Shown here: positions 7,143 to 15,311 of the stretch, piece after piece
Layout of the letters: each line of letters starts with the position of its first letter
Position numbering within the stretch: the first letter of the stretch is position 1
DNA from: QIAW01 sp035487295
GTDB lineage: Bacteria > Acidobacteriota > Terriglobia > Terriglobales > Acidobacteriaceae
DNA length: 64,000 nt
Assembly (NCBI GenBank): GCA_035487295.1
Contig: DATHMH010000043.1
Location: 210,200-274,199, forward strand
Direction: 5' to 3'
Position numbers and translations under genes: made by a program
Notes under the pieces: generated by a model
What the model was told of the DNA's origin: nothing
The model's database searches: none
Seen by the model: the letters and a program-made list of their open reading frames with translations, nothing else

Positions 7143-9125
7143 ATGGGGGAGGAGAGCTATCTCTTGTGTAAATTATCTGTCATCTTTTTTCTGGTCTTCT
7201 TATGTATAGGGTTCTCGGCCAAAGCTAATCCTGGCCCGCAGACGCCGGCGAACGGGGCCACGAGCGCCGCCTCCTCTCCGGAGCAGGGGCAGCCCGCCAA
7301 TCAAAGTCAGAATAAAGACCAGGGCCAAAATCAGAGTAAAGACCAAAGCGCTCCCGCGGGGCAAGCGCCGGCTGGCTCCTCTCCGACGCCAGCAACGCCA
7401 TCTCAAACTCCGGCTCCGGCATCGCCGCCGGCCCCCGGGGCGCAAGGGGCAGATGTGAAATCCGTGTTGCCTACCACCACCTACCAGTCGGGCACCGTTG
7501 TTGAGGTGCATACCCGCCTGGTGATGATTGATGTCATCGCCACCGACGATCACGGCCACGCCGTCACCGACCTGCAGGCCAAAGATTTCAACCTGTTCGA
7601 AGATGGCAAGCCGCAGAAGGTTCGCGCCTTTGGATTTCAGCATCCCACGCCGCCCGATCCTGCGCTGAAGTTGCCGGTCCTGCCGCCCAACGTCTTTACC
7701 AATCTTCCCCTGTTTCCGCCCAGCAGCGCCATGAATGTGATCCTGCTCGATGTGCTGAATACTTCGCTCACCGATCAGGCCTATGCCCGCCAGAAGCTGC
7801 TGCACTATCTCGACAACATGCCTGCCAACGAACCCACAGCGGTTTACATTATGGGAAACGAGCTGCGCATGGTGCACGATTTCACCACCGACCACGCCGC
7901 GCTCAAAGAGGCCGTCGAGAAAACCAGTCTTGAATCAACCCTGCTGGCTGAAAGTCCGGAAGATGACCTGCCATCTTCGGCAAGTTTGGCGGGGGGAGGG
8001 GCCCCCGGAGCAGGCAACGCGCAACGTGAAGTGGAGCAGACCCCCAGAAGAATGCGGATCGATAAAAGCCTGTTGGCCCTGCAGGCGGTTGCCCATGCGC
8101 TCGCCGGTTTTGAAGGAAGAAAAAATCTTATCTGGATTTCTGCGGCCTTTCCGCTGACCATCAACCCCAACATCTCGCTGGAAGACGATGCCGAAGTGAA
8201 CTTTGACGAGTTTGAAAATCACGGACAGAAGGTGGCCAAGACGGCACAGATCCTGACCGATTCGCAGGTGGCAATTTATCCGATCGATCCGCGCGGCCTC
8301 GCTACCTTCAGCACTTTCAGCGCCGCCAACCGCGGCCCCAGCGGCCGGAATCCCGCTGCATTTGGAAATTCTCTGCGGCGCGATTCGAACCGGCTTTCCG
8401 CCGCGCATGACACCATGAACCTGCTGGCTGAAAACACCGGCGGCAAGGCCTACTACAATCGCAACGATATCGATAAGGCCATCTACGATGGCGTCACCGA
8501 CGGCTCAACGTACTACCTGCTGGGTTATTATCCCGACAATAAAACCTGGGATGGCAAGTTCCGGAAGATACAGATCAAGGTAGAGCGCGGAGGCGTGAAG
8601 CTGTGCTATCGCCTGGGATACTATGCCGCCGACCCGCAACCGGCTGAGATCAAGCCCAACCTCAAGCAGCGTGACCGCGACCTCGGTGAGGCTTTGCGTC
8701 TGGGCGCCCCGATTTCGACTTCGCTGTTCTTTGAAGTTGCCGTAATGCCGTCCTCGCCCAAGGACCAGAACAAGGTCACAATCAGCTACGCCGTCTCTCC
8801 TCATTCCCTGCAGATCAAACGTGGCGACGATGGGCTGGAGCACGCCGACCTGGAGTGTGTGGTGCAGGTCTACAACGAAAAAGGCAAGCCAGTGAACTCT
8901 GCGCTTTCGACCGCGCAGGCCGCCATGAAGCCTGAAACTTACCAGAAGGTCCTGAAGTCGGGCTTCCCCTGCCAGAACCAGCTCGAACTGCAGCCTGGAA
9001 GCTACCAGCTTCGCTTTGCGGTTCGCGACGCCCACACCGGGCTTATCGGAACATCCGACGGCAAGGTCACCGTGTCCGCCGTCGCCGCTGAAGCCAAACC
9101 AGCGGAAACCTGGAAGACTCCGTAA
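7143..9125 (+). CDS. VWFA-related protein of the Acidobacterial type, secreted
   Basis: About 660 residues. From the ATG at 7143 (or a TTG at 7164, better spaced from GGAGG) the protein begins with a signal peptide (LSVIFFLVFLCIGFSAKA). A low-complexity Gln/Asn/Pro/Ala linker follows (about residues 25-100). Then comes an N-terminal beta module (VIATDDHGHAVTDLQAKDF, FEDGKPQKV) and a von Willebrand A-like domain containing VILLDVLNTS and IWISAAFPL. This matches the family known as VWFA-related Acidobacterial domain proteins. The C-terminal third is a beta-rich region with YYLLGYYPDN and LCYRLGYYA. Function in the family is unknown. The product is likely periplasmic or surface-exposed and involved in protein binding. 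Confidence 0.9.
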   Translation: MGEESYLLCKLSVIFFLVFLCIGFSAKANPGPQTPANGATSAASSPEQGQPANQSQNKDQGQNQSKDQSAPAGQAPAGSSPTPATPSQTPAPASPPAPGAQGADVKSVLPTTTYQSGTVVEVHTRLVMIDVIATDDHGHAVTDLQAKDFNLFEDGKPQKVRAFGFQHPTPPDPALKLPVLPPNVFTNLPLFPPSSAMNVILLDVLNTSLTDQAYARQKLLHYLDNMPANEPTAVYIMGNELRMVHDFTTDHAALKEAVEKTSLESTLLAESPEDDLPSSASLAGGGAPGAGNAQREVEQTPRRMRIDKSLLALQAVAHALAGFEGRKNLIWISAAFPLTINPNISLEDDAEVNFDEFENHGQKVAKTAQILTDSQVAIYPIDPRGLATFSTFSAANRGPSGRNPAAFGNSLRRDSNRLSAAHDTMNLLAENTGGKAYYNRNDIDKAIYDGVTDGSTYYLLGYYPDNKTWDGKFRKIQIKVERGGVKLCYRLGYYAADPQPAEIKPNLKQRDRDLGEALRLGAPISTSLFFEVAVMPSSPKDQNKVTISYAVSPHSLQIKRGDDGLEHADLECVVQVYNEKGKPVNSALSTAQAAMKPETYQKVLKSGFPCQNQLELQPGSYQLRFAVRDAHTGLIGTSDGKVTVSAVAAEAKPAETWKTP

Positions 9126-9253
9126 CTTCCCGGTTCCGGCCGCAATGCACGGATGCTCAAGATTACTTACAGCGCTTTTGTCTTCCCGATATATATTTAG
9201 AGGTCAACCGCCAACAGGAATGGCGCGCAGACTGAAAGGGCGGATGGAAGAGC

Positions 9254-9976
9254 TTGACACGAAATAGTCGGAACGGGACCCCGGCTTATCAGCGAATCCA
9301 GGGAGCAATTCGGGAACGCATCGAAGCCGGCAAACTTAAGCCGGGCGATGCCGTGGAGTCGGAACGAGAGTTGGCGAAGATCCACCGCGTAAGCCTTATG
9401 ACCGCGCGCCATGCGCTGAACGAGCTTCAAAAAGAGGGCTTGGTCGAGCGCCGCCGCGGTTCCGGCACCTTTGTTGCGCCGCCCAAAATTCACTTCAACA
9501 AGCTGACCAGCCTGAGCGAGGAGATGGCAAGCCGCGGTCTGTTCGCGCGTTCGAAGGTTCTGTGCTTAAACGTCATTGACAACGGCAACGACATTGCCGC
9601 GCGCCTCTCGTTGCCTGCCAACACCCGGTTGCTGGTGGTGGAAAGAGTACGGCAGGCAGCCAATGAACCCTTTGCGCTGGAAACATGCTATCTGCCCGCT
9701 GACGCTTTCGGGAGCGTGACTCGCGCGTCATTGGAGCGCGGATCGTTGTTCGCTCTTCTGGAGCACGATCATGGAATTGAATTGGCCCACGCGGATGAAG
9801 AGGTGGATGCCACGGCCGCCGATGCCCGTCCGGCTGAGCTTCTCGGAGTGCCGCGCGGCTCCCCGCTGCTCAGGATCAGCCAAGTCATCTATTCTACCCA
9901 GGGCAAAGCGGTCCTCTATGTATTGGGCCTCTATCGCTCCGATCGCCACACGCTGCGCATTCGCAGGTTCCGATAA
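9254..9976 (+). CDS. GntR-family transcriptional regulator, HutC/UTRA type
   Basis: 240 residues from a TTG start at 9254 with a GGAAG motif upstream; no in-frame ATG is available. Residues 10-78 are the GntR winged helix-turn-helix: AYQRIQGAIRERIEAGKLKPG, then SERELAKIHRVSLMTARHAL, then LQKEGLVERRRGSGTFV. Residues 95-238 form a UTRA ligand-binding domain (LVVERVRQAANEPFALETCYLP, RISQVIYSTQGKAVLYVLGLYR). Such proteins are sugar- or amine-responsive repressors. No metabolic or transport gene is adjacent, so its target and ligand cannot be inferred. Confidence 0.92.
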   Translation: MTRNSRNGTPAYQRIQGAIRERIEAGKLKPGDAVESERELAKIHRVSLMTARHALNELQKEGLVERRRGSGTFVAPPKIHFNKLTSLSEEMASRGLFARSKVLCLNVIDNGNDIAARLSLPANTRLLVVERVRQAANEPFALETCYLPADAFGSVTRASLERGSLFALLEHDHGIELAHADEEVDATAADARPAELLGVPRGSPLLRISQVIYSTQGKAVLYVLGLYRSDRHTLRIRRFR

Positions 9977-10295
9977 TTTCCGCAAAGCAGCATTGCGGAT
10001 GGGCAGCACCGGACATCCAAATCATTGAAGTCCGTCGTTCATATTTTGTGAATTTCCCAAATCAGGCCCTTACTTCTTCGAGAAAGCTGTAAATTTTTAT
10101 TGCCATCTGGACTGGACTCCTGCCATATTTTGTCCAAAACCTGGATCAGGTTCCCAAACTTGTAATCGTTTATTTCTGGAAAATACCTCGACTTCTTCTA
10201 AACAGCTGATAAACCGCTAGTTACAGCAAGCCAGAGTTTGGCCGCTCACGTGCCTCAATCCGTGTAGCATTCCCAGAAATTGAGGAGATGACGTT
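9977..10295. other. 319-bp intergenic region, no gene seen
   Basis: A+T-rich stretch between the GntR gene and the receiver gene. Nothing was recognised apart from the ribosome-binding site GAGGAG at about 10281-10286, 9 nt before the ATG at 10296. Promoter elements for the receiver gene presumably lie here, but no clear -35/-10 pair stands out. Confidence 0.3.
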
Positions 10296-10667
10296 ATGCA
10301 AGCAAAAGTGCTACTGATTGATGATTCCAGGTTCCTTCGGGCCGCATTAGAAAAGACCCTTTCGGGAAACGGATTTGAAGTGCAAGTGGCCAAAGACAGC
10401 GAAGAGGGGCTGCGTTTAGCGGAGCAAGAGGGGGACTTTGATATCATCCTGCTCGACTTGTTCCTGCCCAAAACGACAGGGCAAGAGGTATTAAAACGCC
10501 TCAAGCAGAACCCTGCGACGGCTGGAATCCCGGTGCTGGTGCTGAGCGGGACTACCTACTGCCTGCCAAAAGCAACCTTGGATCTGATGGCAGTCGTGGC
10601 CAGCATGGAAGAATTGCTGGAAACTGGAGCATCGCCCAATGCGCAACTCAGCCCAGTTGGGAAATAG
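10296..10667 (+). CDS. single-domain response regulator with aberrant C-terminal part
   Basis: 123 residues, with a strong GAGGAG RBS. Residues 1-90 are a good receiver: D9-D10, phospho-acceptor D54 (IILLDLFLP), and VLVLSGT for beta-4. After LSGT the sequence (TYCLPKATLDLMAVV) does not align with a normal alpha4-beta5-alpha5 and lacks the conserved Lys-Pro/Lys-Ser motif. The C-terminal region is therefore divergent or has been altered by small insertions/deletions. No output domain is present. It is an isolated gene with no kinase nearby. Confidence 0.75.
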   Translation: MQAKVLLIDDSRFLRAALEKTLSGNGFEVQVAKDSEEGLRLAEQEGDFDIILLDLFLPKTTGQEVLKRLKQNPATAGIPVLVLSGTTYCLPKATLDLMAVVASMEELLETGASPNAQLSPVGK

Positions 10668-10843
10668 CCACACAGGTTGGAAGTCATTCCATGTTACTAA
10701 AGGGAAGACCTGGAAGCTGCACCTTAGGCCATCCTCAGACTGCCCTTTCGTACCGTGACTTGGGTCCCATGACTAGGTTTCGGGAGTATAGTAACGCTAT
10801 CCCCTCTGATCGTGGACTAGCGGATTTAGAGCGGCTCCCCTAC

Positions 10844-10872
10844 AAGTTGGTTTACACCTTTCTAACCAACTT
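10844..10872 (+). promoter_or_regulatory. perfect 9-bp inverted repeat upstream of the TonB-like gene
   Basis: AAGTTGGTT (10844-10852) and AACCAACTT (10864-10872) are exact reverse complements separated by 11 nt, 38 bp upstream of the ATG at 10910. No T-run follows, so it is more likely an operator or a 5'-UTR hairpin than a terminator. The rest of the 240-bp gap (10668-10909) shows no convincing gene. Confidence 0.35.
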
Positions 10873-10909
10873 CACCTCAAGATCCAGCTCTTTAAATTAG
10901 GAAGGGAAC

Positions 10910-12361
10910 ATGAATCAATTACGGTATTTGCGAACCATTCTCCTGGGATTGTTGCTGGCCGCCTCGTCTTTGCACGGACAAGAACCAGAATCCCACCCCG
11001 ATACCGGCATCATTTACGGACAGCAGTATGTAAACAGCTATTTTGGCTTTTCTTACCGCTTTCCCGCAGGATGGTCGGGCAATGCGGCGCGGCTCACTAT
11101 GGCGAGCCAGATCTATCCGCTGTTTACCGCCAACCCCACAGGTGGCGGGAATGGAAATTTTATCGCCATTCAAGCAGAACATTTGCGAGCTAGAGACAAC
11201 ATCAAAACTGGCAAGGATTTTTTGGAGATGTCGGTCAGCATGTTGACGGGCGGTTCCAGCGGATTTGAAGCTCTCCCTGGAAACAAACATTATGTCTTCG
11301 GAGGCAAAGAGTTCGACCGGGTCGATCTCAGATCCCAGGTGACTCCCGGCGGCATGATGGTTCGTCAAGCGCTGGTTTGCACCGTGCTACGCGATTACGC
11401 TGTGACCTTTCAATTTAAGGCCGCGAACGATACTGAGTTGGAAGATCTTGTGGGAACAATGTTACCGCTCAGCTTTCTCGATTCCGGCCAGCCTTCTGCG
11501 CCGGCAACTGCAAACGTGGTAGCGGCGCGAGTTGCAACTCAGCCGGCAGCAGTGGTTCCCGCCCCCGCGATTTCCGCACCTGTAGCAACGACTGTTGTTT
11601 CATCTCGCGTACAGACTCAGAGCCCAGCGACACCTGCTGCGACGATACCGGTGCATACTGCTCCCGCTGCTGCAGTACAGCCAGCACTCCAAATGAACTC
11701 AGCCCCCGTAGCAACCAAGACCGTAAACACAACAGCTACATCTACAGCCGGAGCAGCACCTTCAGCACTCATCAAGATGACGCCTCCCGCCCACACGTTA
11801 GTAGGAGAAACCCTGCCGCCGACTGAGCCACTGGAACCTGCGAGTCAGCCGCTGGTCAAAGCCGAACCGAAGCAGGATGTCACCACCAAGACTGCCGTCA
11901 TACAAGCGGTGATGCCAGCCCCATCGGCGGAGTTAAGTCCCGTCGCGGTAAATACAGCTACTCAACCCGCAGTCCCGCTCCAGAAACCTGTGGAAGCACC
12001 AGCCAACAAGACCACACAAGCCGTGGCTAATAAGGTTCCTGTGATTTCGCCAGCCCTAAAAACGGAGATCACACGGGTTCAAGTCCCAGCAGCGACGCTG
12101 GAAAGCTATGTTACTCGCAAGGTGCCAGCAGCGTATCCGTACACAGCCCGACAGGCGAGAATCGAAGGGTTGGTTGTGCTCAGCATTGTTGTCGACGAGA
12201 AGGGCGACGTGCAAGAAGTCAAAGCAATCAGCGGGCCCGCAGTGCTGGCCAGAAGCGCGGAAGATGCTTTGCGGCACTGGCGGTTCAATCCGATTATCGT
12301 GGATGGCAAACCTACGAAGATCGAGAGCCGGGTCAGTATGGACTTCGAGCTGCCGCACTAG
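10910..12361 (+). CDS. TonB-family protein with N-terminal secreted domain
   Basis: 483 residues. The ATG at 10910 follows GGAAGGGAAC. Residues 1-24 are a signal peptide (TILLGLLLAASSLHGQ). Residues about 35-185 form a globular region (YFGFSYRFPAGW) reminiscent of PsbP-like folds. Residues about 190-385 are a long Pro/Ala/Thr/Val-rich linker, typical of periplasm-spanning TonB proteins. Residues about 395-483 are a TonB C-terminal domain (AYPYTARQARIEGLVVLSIV, DEKGDVQEVKAISGP, ALRHWRFNPIIVDGKP). Unlike classical TonB it has a globular domain instead of only an N-terminal anchor, and no ExbB/ExbD genes are adjacent. It may be an Acidobacterial TonB-domain exoprotein and not an energy transducer. 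Confidence 0.85.
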   Translation: MNQLRYLRTILLGLLLAASSLHGQEPESHPDTGIIYGQQYVNSYFGFSYRFPAGWSGNAARLTMASQIYPLFTANPTGGGNGNFIAIQAEHLRARDNIKTGKDFLEMSVSMLTGGSSGFEALPGNKHYVFGGKEFDRVDLRSQVTPGGMMVRQALVCTVLRDYAVTFQFKAANDTELEDLVGTMLPLSFLDSGQPSAPATANVVAARVATQPAAVVPAPAISAPVATTVVSSRVQTQSPATPAATIPVHTAPAAAVQPALQMNSAPVATKTVNTTATSTAGAAPSALIKMTPPAHTLVGETLPPTEPLEPASQPLVKAEPKQDVTTKTAVIQAVMPAPSAELSPVAVNTATQPAVPLQKPVEAPANKTTQAVANKVPVISPALKTEITRVQVPAATLESYVTRKVPAAYPYTARQARIEGLVVLSIVVDEKGDVQEVKAISGPAVLARSAEDALRHWRFNPIIVDGKPTKIESRVSMDFELPH

Positions 12362-12370
12362 TCTAGAAAC

Positions 12371-12394
12371 GGCTCCAAGCTCTCAGCTCCAAGG
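12371..12394. repeat. heptamer tandem repeat (AGCTCYM type)
   Basis: Period-7 tract GGCTCCA-AGCTCTC-AGCTCCA-AGG, starting 9 bp after the stop of the TonB-like gene. It belongs to the same word family as the tracts at 28357 and 39602. Confidence 0.6.
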
Positions 12395-12651
12395 GAAAGC
12401 TAATCGCAGAGACGCTAGGGAGGCAAAGAGTTTCATTTGTGAATAGGGAGCAGGTTTTTTCATTTCCGATGAATTCTTTTCACCGGCTACAATCCAGCTT
12501 TTAACAAAAGTGATATCAAAAGATTTACTCTCAAATCGACTCGTGAGATAACTGATCTCAGGTTGAGGGTCACTCCACATGCGATGACGATCGTGGCCGG
12601 GCCACCGGCTGCGGTCGTTCTAAGCTGATCCTTATCCTCGCGAGTTTGTAG

Positions 12652-13314
12652 TCAGTCCCGCGAGCGCTCTCCCCGGAGGAACAGGAGCACTTTCTCTCGG
12701 TCGCTTCCAGCCAGGAGCGCTGGCGTCTTATTTATTGCTATGGACTGATCGTGCTTAACACCACCTCATCGAGTTATGAGATGCGCGGATTACGTATGAG
12801 CGACGTTAGCCGTGGGGATGCAATGATTTATGTTCGTTGGGGCAAGAATAAGTACCGTGTGCGCAGCGTTCCTTTGCTTGAAGATGGCCAGTGGGCTATC
12901 ACTCAGCTTATTGAACGTGCTCGTGCTCTGGGCTCACGCGATCCGCAGCATTATTTATTCCCCATGCGCCTGGCCACAAATATGTGGGACCCGACTCGGT
13001 CAGTGAGCGATTGGGGCCTGGTAAAACCCTGGAACGAAGTACGCGAGGCCGCCGGCTTGCCTTGGTTCCAGATCAACGCCTTACGCCACACCGCGCTTAC
13101 CCGCTATGCTGAGGCCGGCACGCCGGTCGAGATTATGAAATGCTATGCTGGCCATATTAGCGATAAGATGACTCGTCACTACATGCAGATTGGTGAGATG
13201 GCCAAGCGTCGTTACGCGATTGCGGCGCAGAAAAACGCAGCACAGAAAAGACCACCCAGATCCGGAGTAGCACCTATCTGGGCGCAAACTGCCTGGAACC
13301 TGGAAAAACCATAA
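12652..13314 (+). pseudogene. tyrosine recombinase/integrase remnant, 5'-truncated
   Basis: An open frame from 12652 (just after a TAG) encodes LSPEEQEHFLSVASSQERW, then RLIYCYGLIVLNTTSSSYE, then a recognisable catalytic domain: GKNKYRVRSVPL, INALRHTALTRYAEAG (H-x-x-R box), CYAGHISDKMTRHYMQ (final His and nucleophile Tyr). The N-terminal SAM-like core-binding domain is absent and stops lie upstream. The position where the first catalytic Arg is expected (TGxR) reads Ser. The first ATG in the frame lies after this region begins, so no full-length start is available. Most likely a decayed integrase left by a lost mobile element. No att repeats were identified. Confidence 0.75.
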
Positions 13315-13730
13315 ACTGACTATTTTCTTGGACCCTATTTGACGAGGTAATCCTCTTACGCTTTTGATTTTAGTCTCTCAAATTATCTGGTTCCTCATGA
13401 GAACCGGCCTTTGTGTCTTACGTTGGGTAGACAAAACTTTTAGAGATGCTAGCCGCGCAACCAGGAATTTTGCTTGACAAATCTTAATCTGCACGAGTAA
13501 GGTATGCACACTGTGCAGCGGAATCTGACTGACTTTGTTCAGTAGAATCCAAGCCGCACAGCAAATCTTAGTGATCGTCCTTGCGGCCCGACAAAGACCG
13601 CAGTACAAGGGTAGTTGTCGCCAGACCAAAGTCCTCATAATCCCTTGCTCCTGAATTACCCATAATCTAGGCCACCTGCGGTGCCCAAGCTGCTTCTAAG
13701 TCCTCAGGAAACAGCGGAATTGGAGCCGTA
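13315..13730. other. 416-bp intergenic region; possible promoter and palindrome
   Basis: No credible gene; a minus-strand ORF at 13378-13638 looks like chance coding. TTGACA at 13474-13479 is followed 18 bp later by TAAGGT (13498-13503), a candidate sigma-70 promoter reading toward the LolA-like gene. Immediately after it TGCACA-C-TGTGCA (13505-13517) is a perfect 13-bp palindrome that could be an operator. Confidence 0.35.
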
Positions 13731-14504
13731 GTGGTGCGAGTCTCGCGTCGAAATATGGATATGGCGGTTTTCGGTTGTATTGTGTTTACTTGCATTCCGA
13801 GGGCTTTTGCTGCTGCGGGGGCTCCGGCTCAGGATGTAGACACTATCGTCTCGCGCATGGAGCAGGCACAAATTGTCAGCCGAACCCAGCAGCAACCTTA
13901 TGTTGTCACCCGAAATTATCAATTCTTCAGCAACGACTTACAAAAACCAAACTCCGAGGTAGCGGTAAAGGTTGAATTTCAACCGCCATCTACCAAGAAT
14001 TTCACGATTCAAAAGACCCATGGCAGCGGTCAAGGAGAGAAGATTGTACGTCAGGTTCTGGAGCACGAGAAAACCGCAGCTCAGGACGAAAGCTCGCACG
14101 AAATCTCCCGCAGAAATTACGATTTCAAATTGCTTCGCACCGATCAGTACCAGGGACAACCATGCTTCGTCTTACAACTCATTCCCAAGCGGCTGGACAA
14201 AACTATGATTCGCGGTGAGGCCTGGGTGGATACCGCTACCTACCTGATCCATCGCATTGATGGAGAGCTGGCCAAGAGTCCTTCCTGGTGGGTCAAAGAC
14301 GTGCATGTCACCTTGGACTATGGCACCGTGGCCGGCATGTGGCTGCAAACAACGATGCTCGCAATCGCACACGTGCGCCTTTTCGGACAACACGTTCTCC
14401 AGTCACAGGACGTGGATTGCTTTACTGCGAACTCGGCTCAAACAGCGATCCGCACACACAGATCGTTCGGCGGAGTAGCTGCCCAAATTGGACTACACCC
14501 TTGA
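13731..14504 (+). CDS. secreted protein with LolA/outer-membrane lipoprotein-sorting-like features
   Basis: 257 residues from the GTG at 13731, chosen because GGAG lies 6 nt upstream; an in-frame ATG at 13755 is the alternative. It has a signal peptide (MAVFGCIVFTCIPRAFAAAG). The rest has alternating beta strands: VVTRNYQFF, EVAVKVEFQPP, NYDFKLLRTDQYQGQPCFVLQLIPK, then MIRGEAWVDTATYLIHRIDG. This layout, in which the product reads like an error-propagating beta sheet ending in WVD-x5-I-x-RI, resembles LolA-like/DUF-type periplasmic proteins found in Acidobacteria. The binding partner is unknown, and no Lol transport genes are adjacent. Confidence 0.7.
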   Translation: MVRVSRRNMDMAVFGCIVFTCIPRAFAAAGAPAQDVDTIVSRMEQAQIVSRTQQQPYVVTRNYQFFSNDLQKPNSEVAVKVEFQPPSTKNFTIQKTHGSGQGEKIVRQVLEHEKTAAQDESSHEISRRNYDFKLLRTDQYQGQPCFVLQLIPKRLDKTMIRGEAWVDTATYLIHRIDGELAKSPSWWVKDVHVTLDYGTVAGMWLQTTMLAIAHVRLFGQHVLQSQDVDCFTANSAQTAIRTHRSFGGVAAQIGLHP

Positions 14505-14558
14505 CCAGGTCCTAAGCTGCTTTCAATCCATCTGGATAACATACAGGTCTGAACTCGG

Positions 14559-14603
14559 TGCAAAAATTGAAGCCCTCCGACTTCATGCCTGAAGCAGGAG
14601 GGC
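14559..14603 (-). terminator. terminator of rnpB
   Basis: GCCCTCC (14572-14578) pairs with GGAGGGC (14597-14603). Inside it CTTCA/TGAAG forms a second stem with a TGCC loop, giving one long hairpin with a 2x2 internal loop. On the minus strand it is followed by TTCAATTTTT. It lies just after the RNase P RNA 3' end. Confidence 0.8.
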
Positions 14604-14611
14604 CCATGAAG

Positions 14612-15034
14612 CGACTGAACCTGTAAGCCGAATTCTGTTGCCCGGACCGATGTCCGAACACGACGATCATTCCTCTAGACGGCGCATTGCTGCACACGCT
14701 CATCAGCGACCTACCCGGAAGTTCTGGCGCGCCGAGCCGGCTCGCTCCACCGCAAGCGGCAGATCCTTCCCTATTTGGTCTTGCTCCGTGTGGGGTTTGC
14801 CCTGCCCTCAACATTACTGCTGAGGCGGTGCGCTCTTACCGCACCTTTTCACCCTTGCCTCGTAAAAGGCGGTATATTTTCTGTGGCACTGGGCCGTGAC
14901 CACGGCTTGAACCGTGGCCCCCAGGCGTTACCTGGCACACTGCTCTTTAGAGTTCGGACTTTCCTCTCTCTCCAGGGAACAGCCCGGCAATTGCCGGCGT
15001 AAACCCAGGGACAGCGATCGTCCGGTTCAGTTAC
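14612..15034 (-). ncRNA. rnpB: RNase P RNA (bacterial class A)
   Basis: About 420 nt, catalytic RNA subunit of RNase P that matures tRNA 5' ends. Read on the minus strand it holds the universal landmarks: GAGGAAAGTCCG near the 5' end (complement of 14955-14966), AGAGGAATGAT, and the 3' P4 half ACAGAATTCGGCTTA (complement of 14624-14638). The terminal helix P1 is directly visible: ACTGAACC at the 5' end (complement of 15024-15031) pairs with GGTTCAGT at the 3' end (complement of 14614-14621). A TATAAT hexamer lies about 14 bp upstream of the 5' end and a strong terminator follows. Ends are estimated from P1 and are accurate to a few bases. Confidence 0.97.
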
Positions 15035-15044
15035 TATCTTAACT

Positions 15045-15050
15045 ATTATA
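15045..15050 (-). promoter_or_regulatory. -10 element of rnpB
   Basis: Minus-strand TATAAT, a perfect -10 hexamer placed so that transcription would start around 15036-15038, at the predicted RNase P RNA 5' end. The -35 region is not consensus. Confidence 0.65.
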
Positions 15051-15311
15051 TTGGATGAATCACCTTCGGGAACGCTGCATTTACGCAGAGTGGCTCGATT
15101 ACAAACTCCTATGCACGTGACTGCCAGCCACCGTCCTTATAAATATGTCAAAAATTAAAGTGTTTCAATAAGGTTCACTCACATTTTAGAACCCATCGCC
15201 GCTTCCAACGCATCTCTAAGAATTGCATTCAGCAATGGGTGGCATTCTTGATATGATGGCCAATTGGCCATCAGCTCGAAGGTCTTGCATTCTTTACAAA
15301 GAATTTTATTG

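Noticed and set aside
10691..10900. 69-residue ORF before the TonB-like gene
   Set aside because: No RBS and it contains the 9-bp inverted repeat; likely non-coding leader.
13378..13638. 86-residue minus-strand ORF
   Set aside because: No RBS and composition unlike a protein; considered chance.
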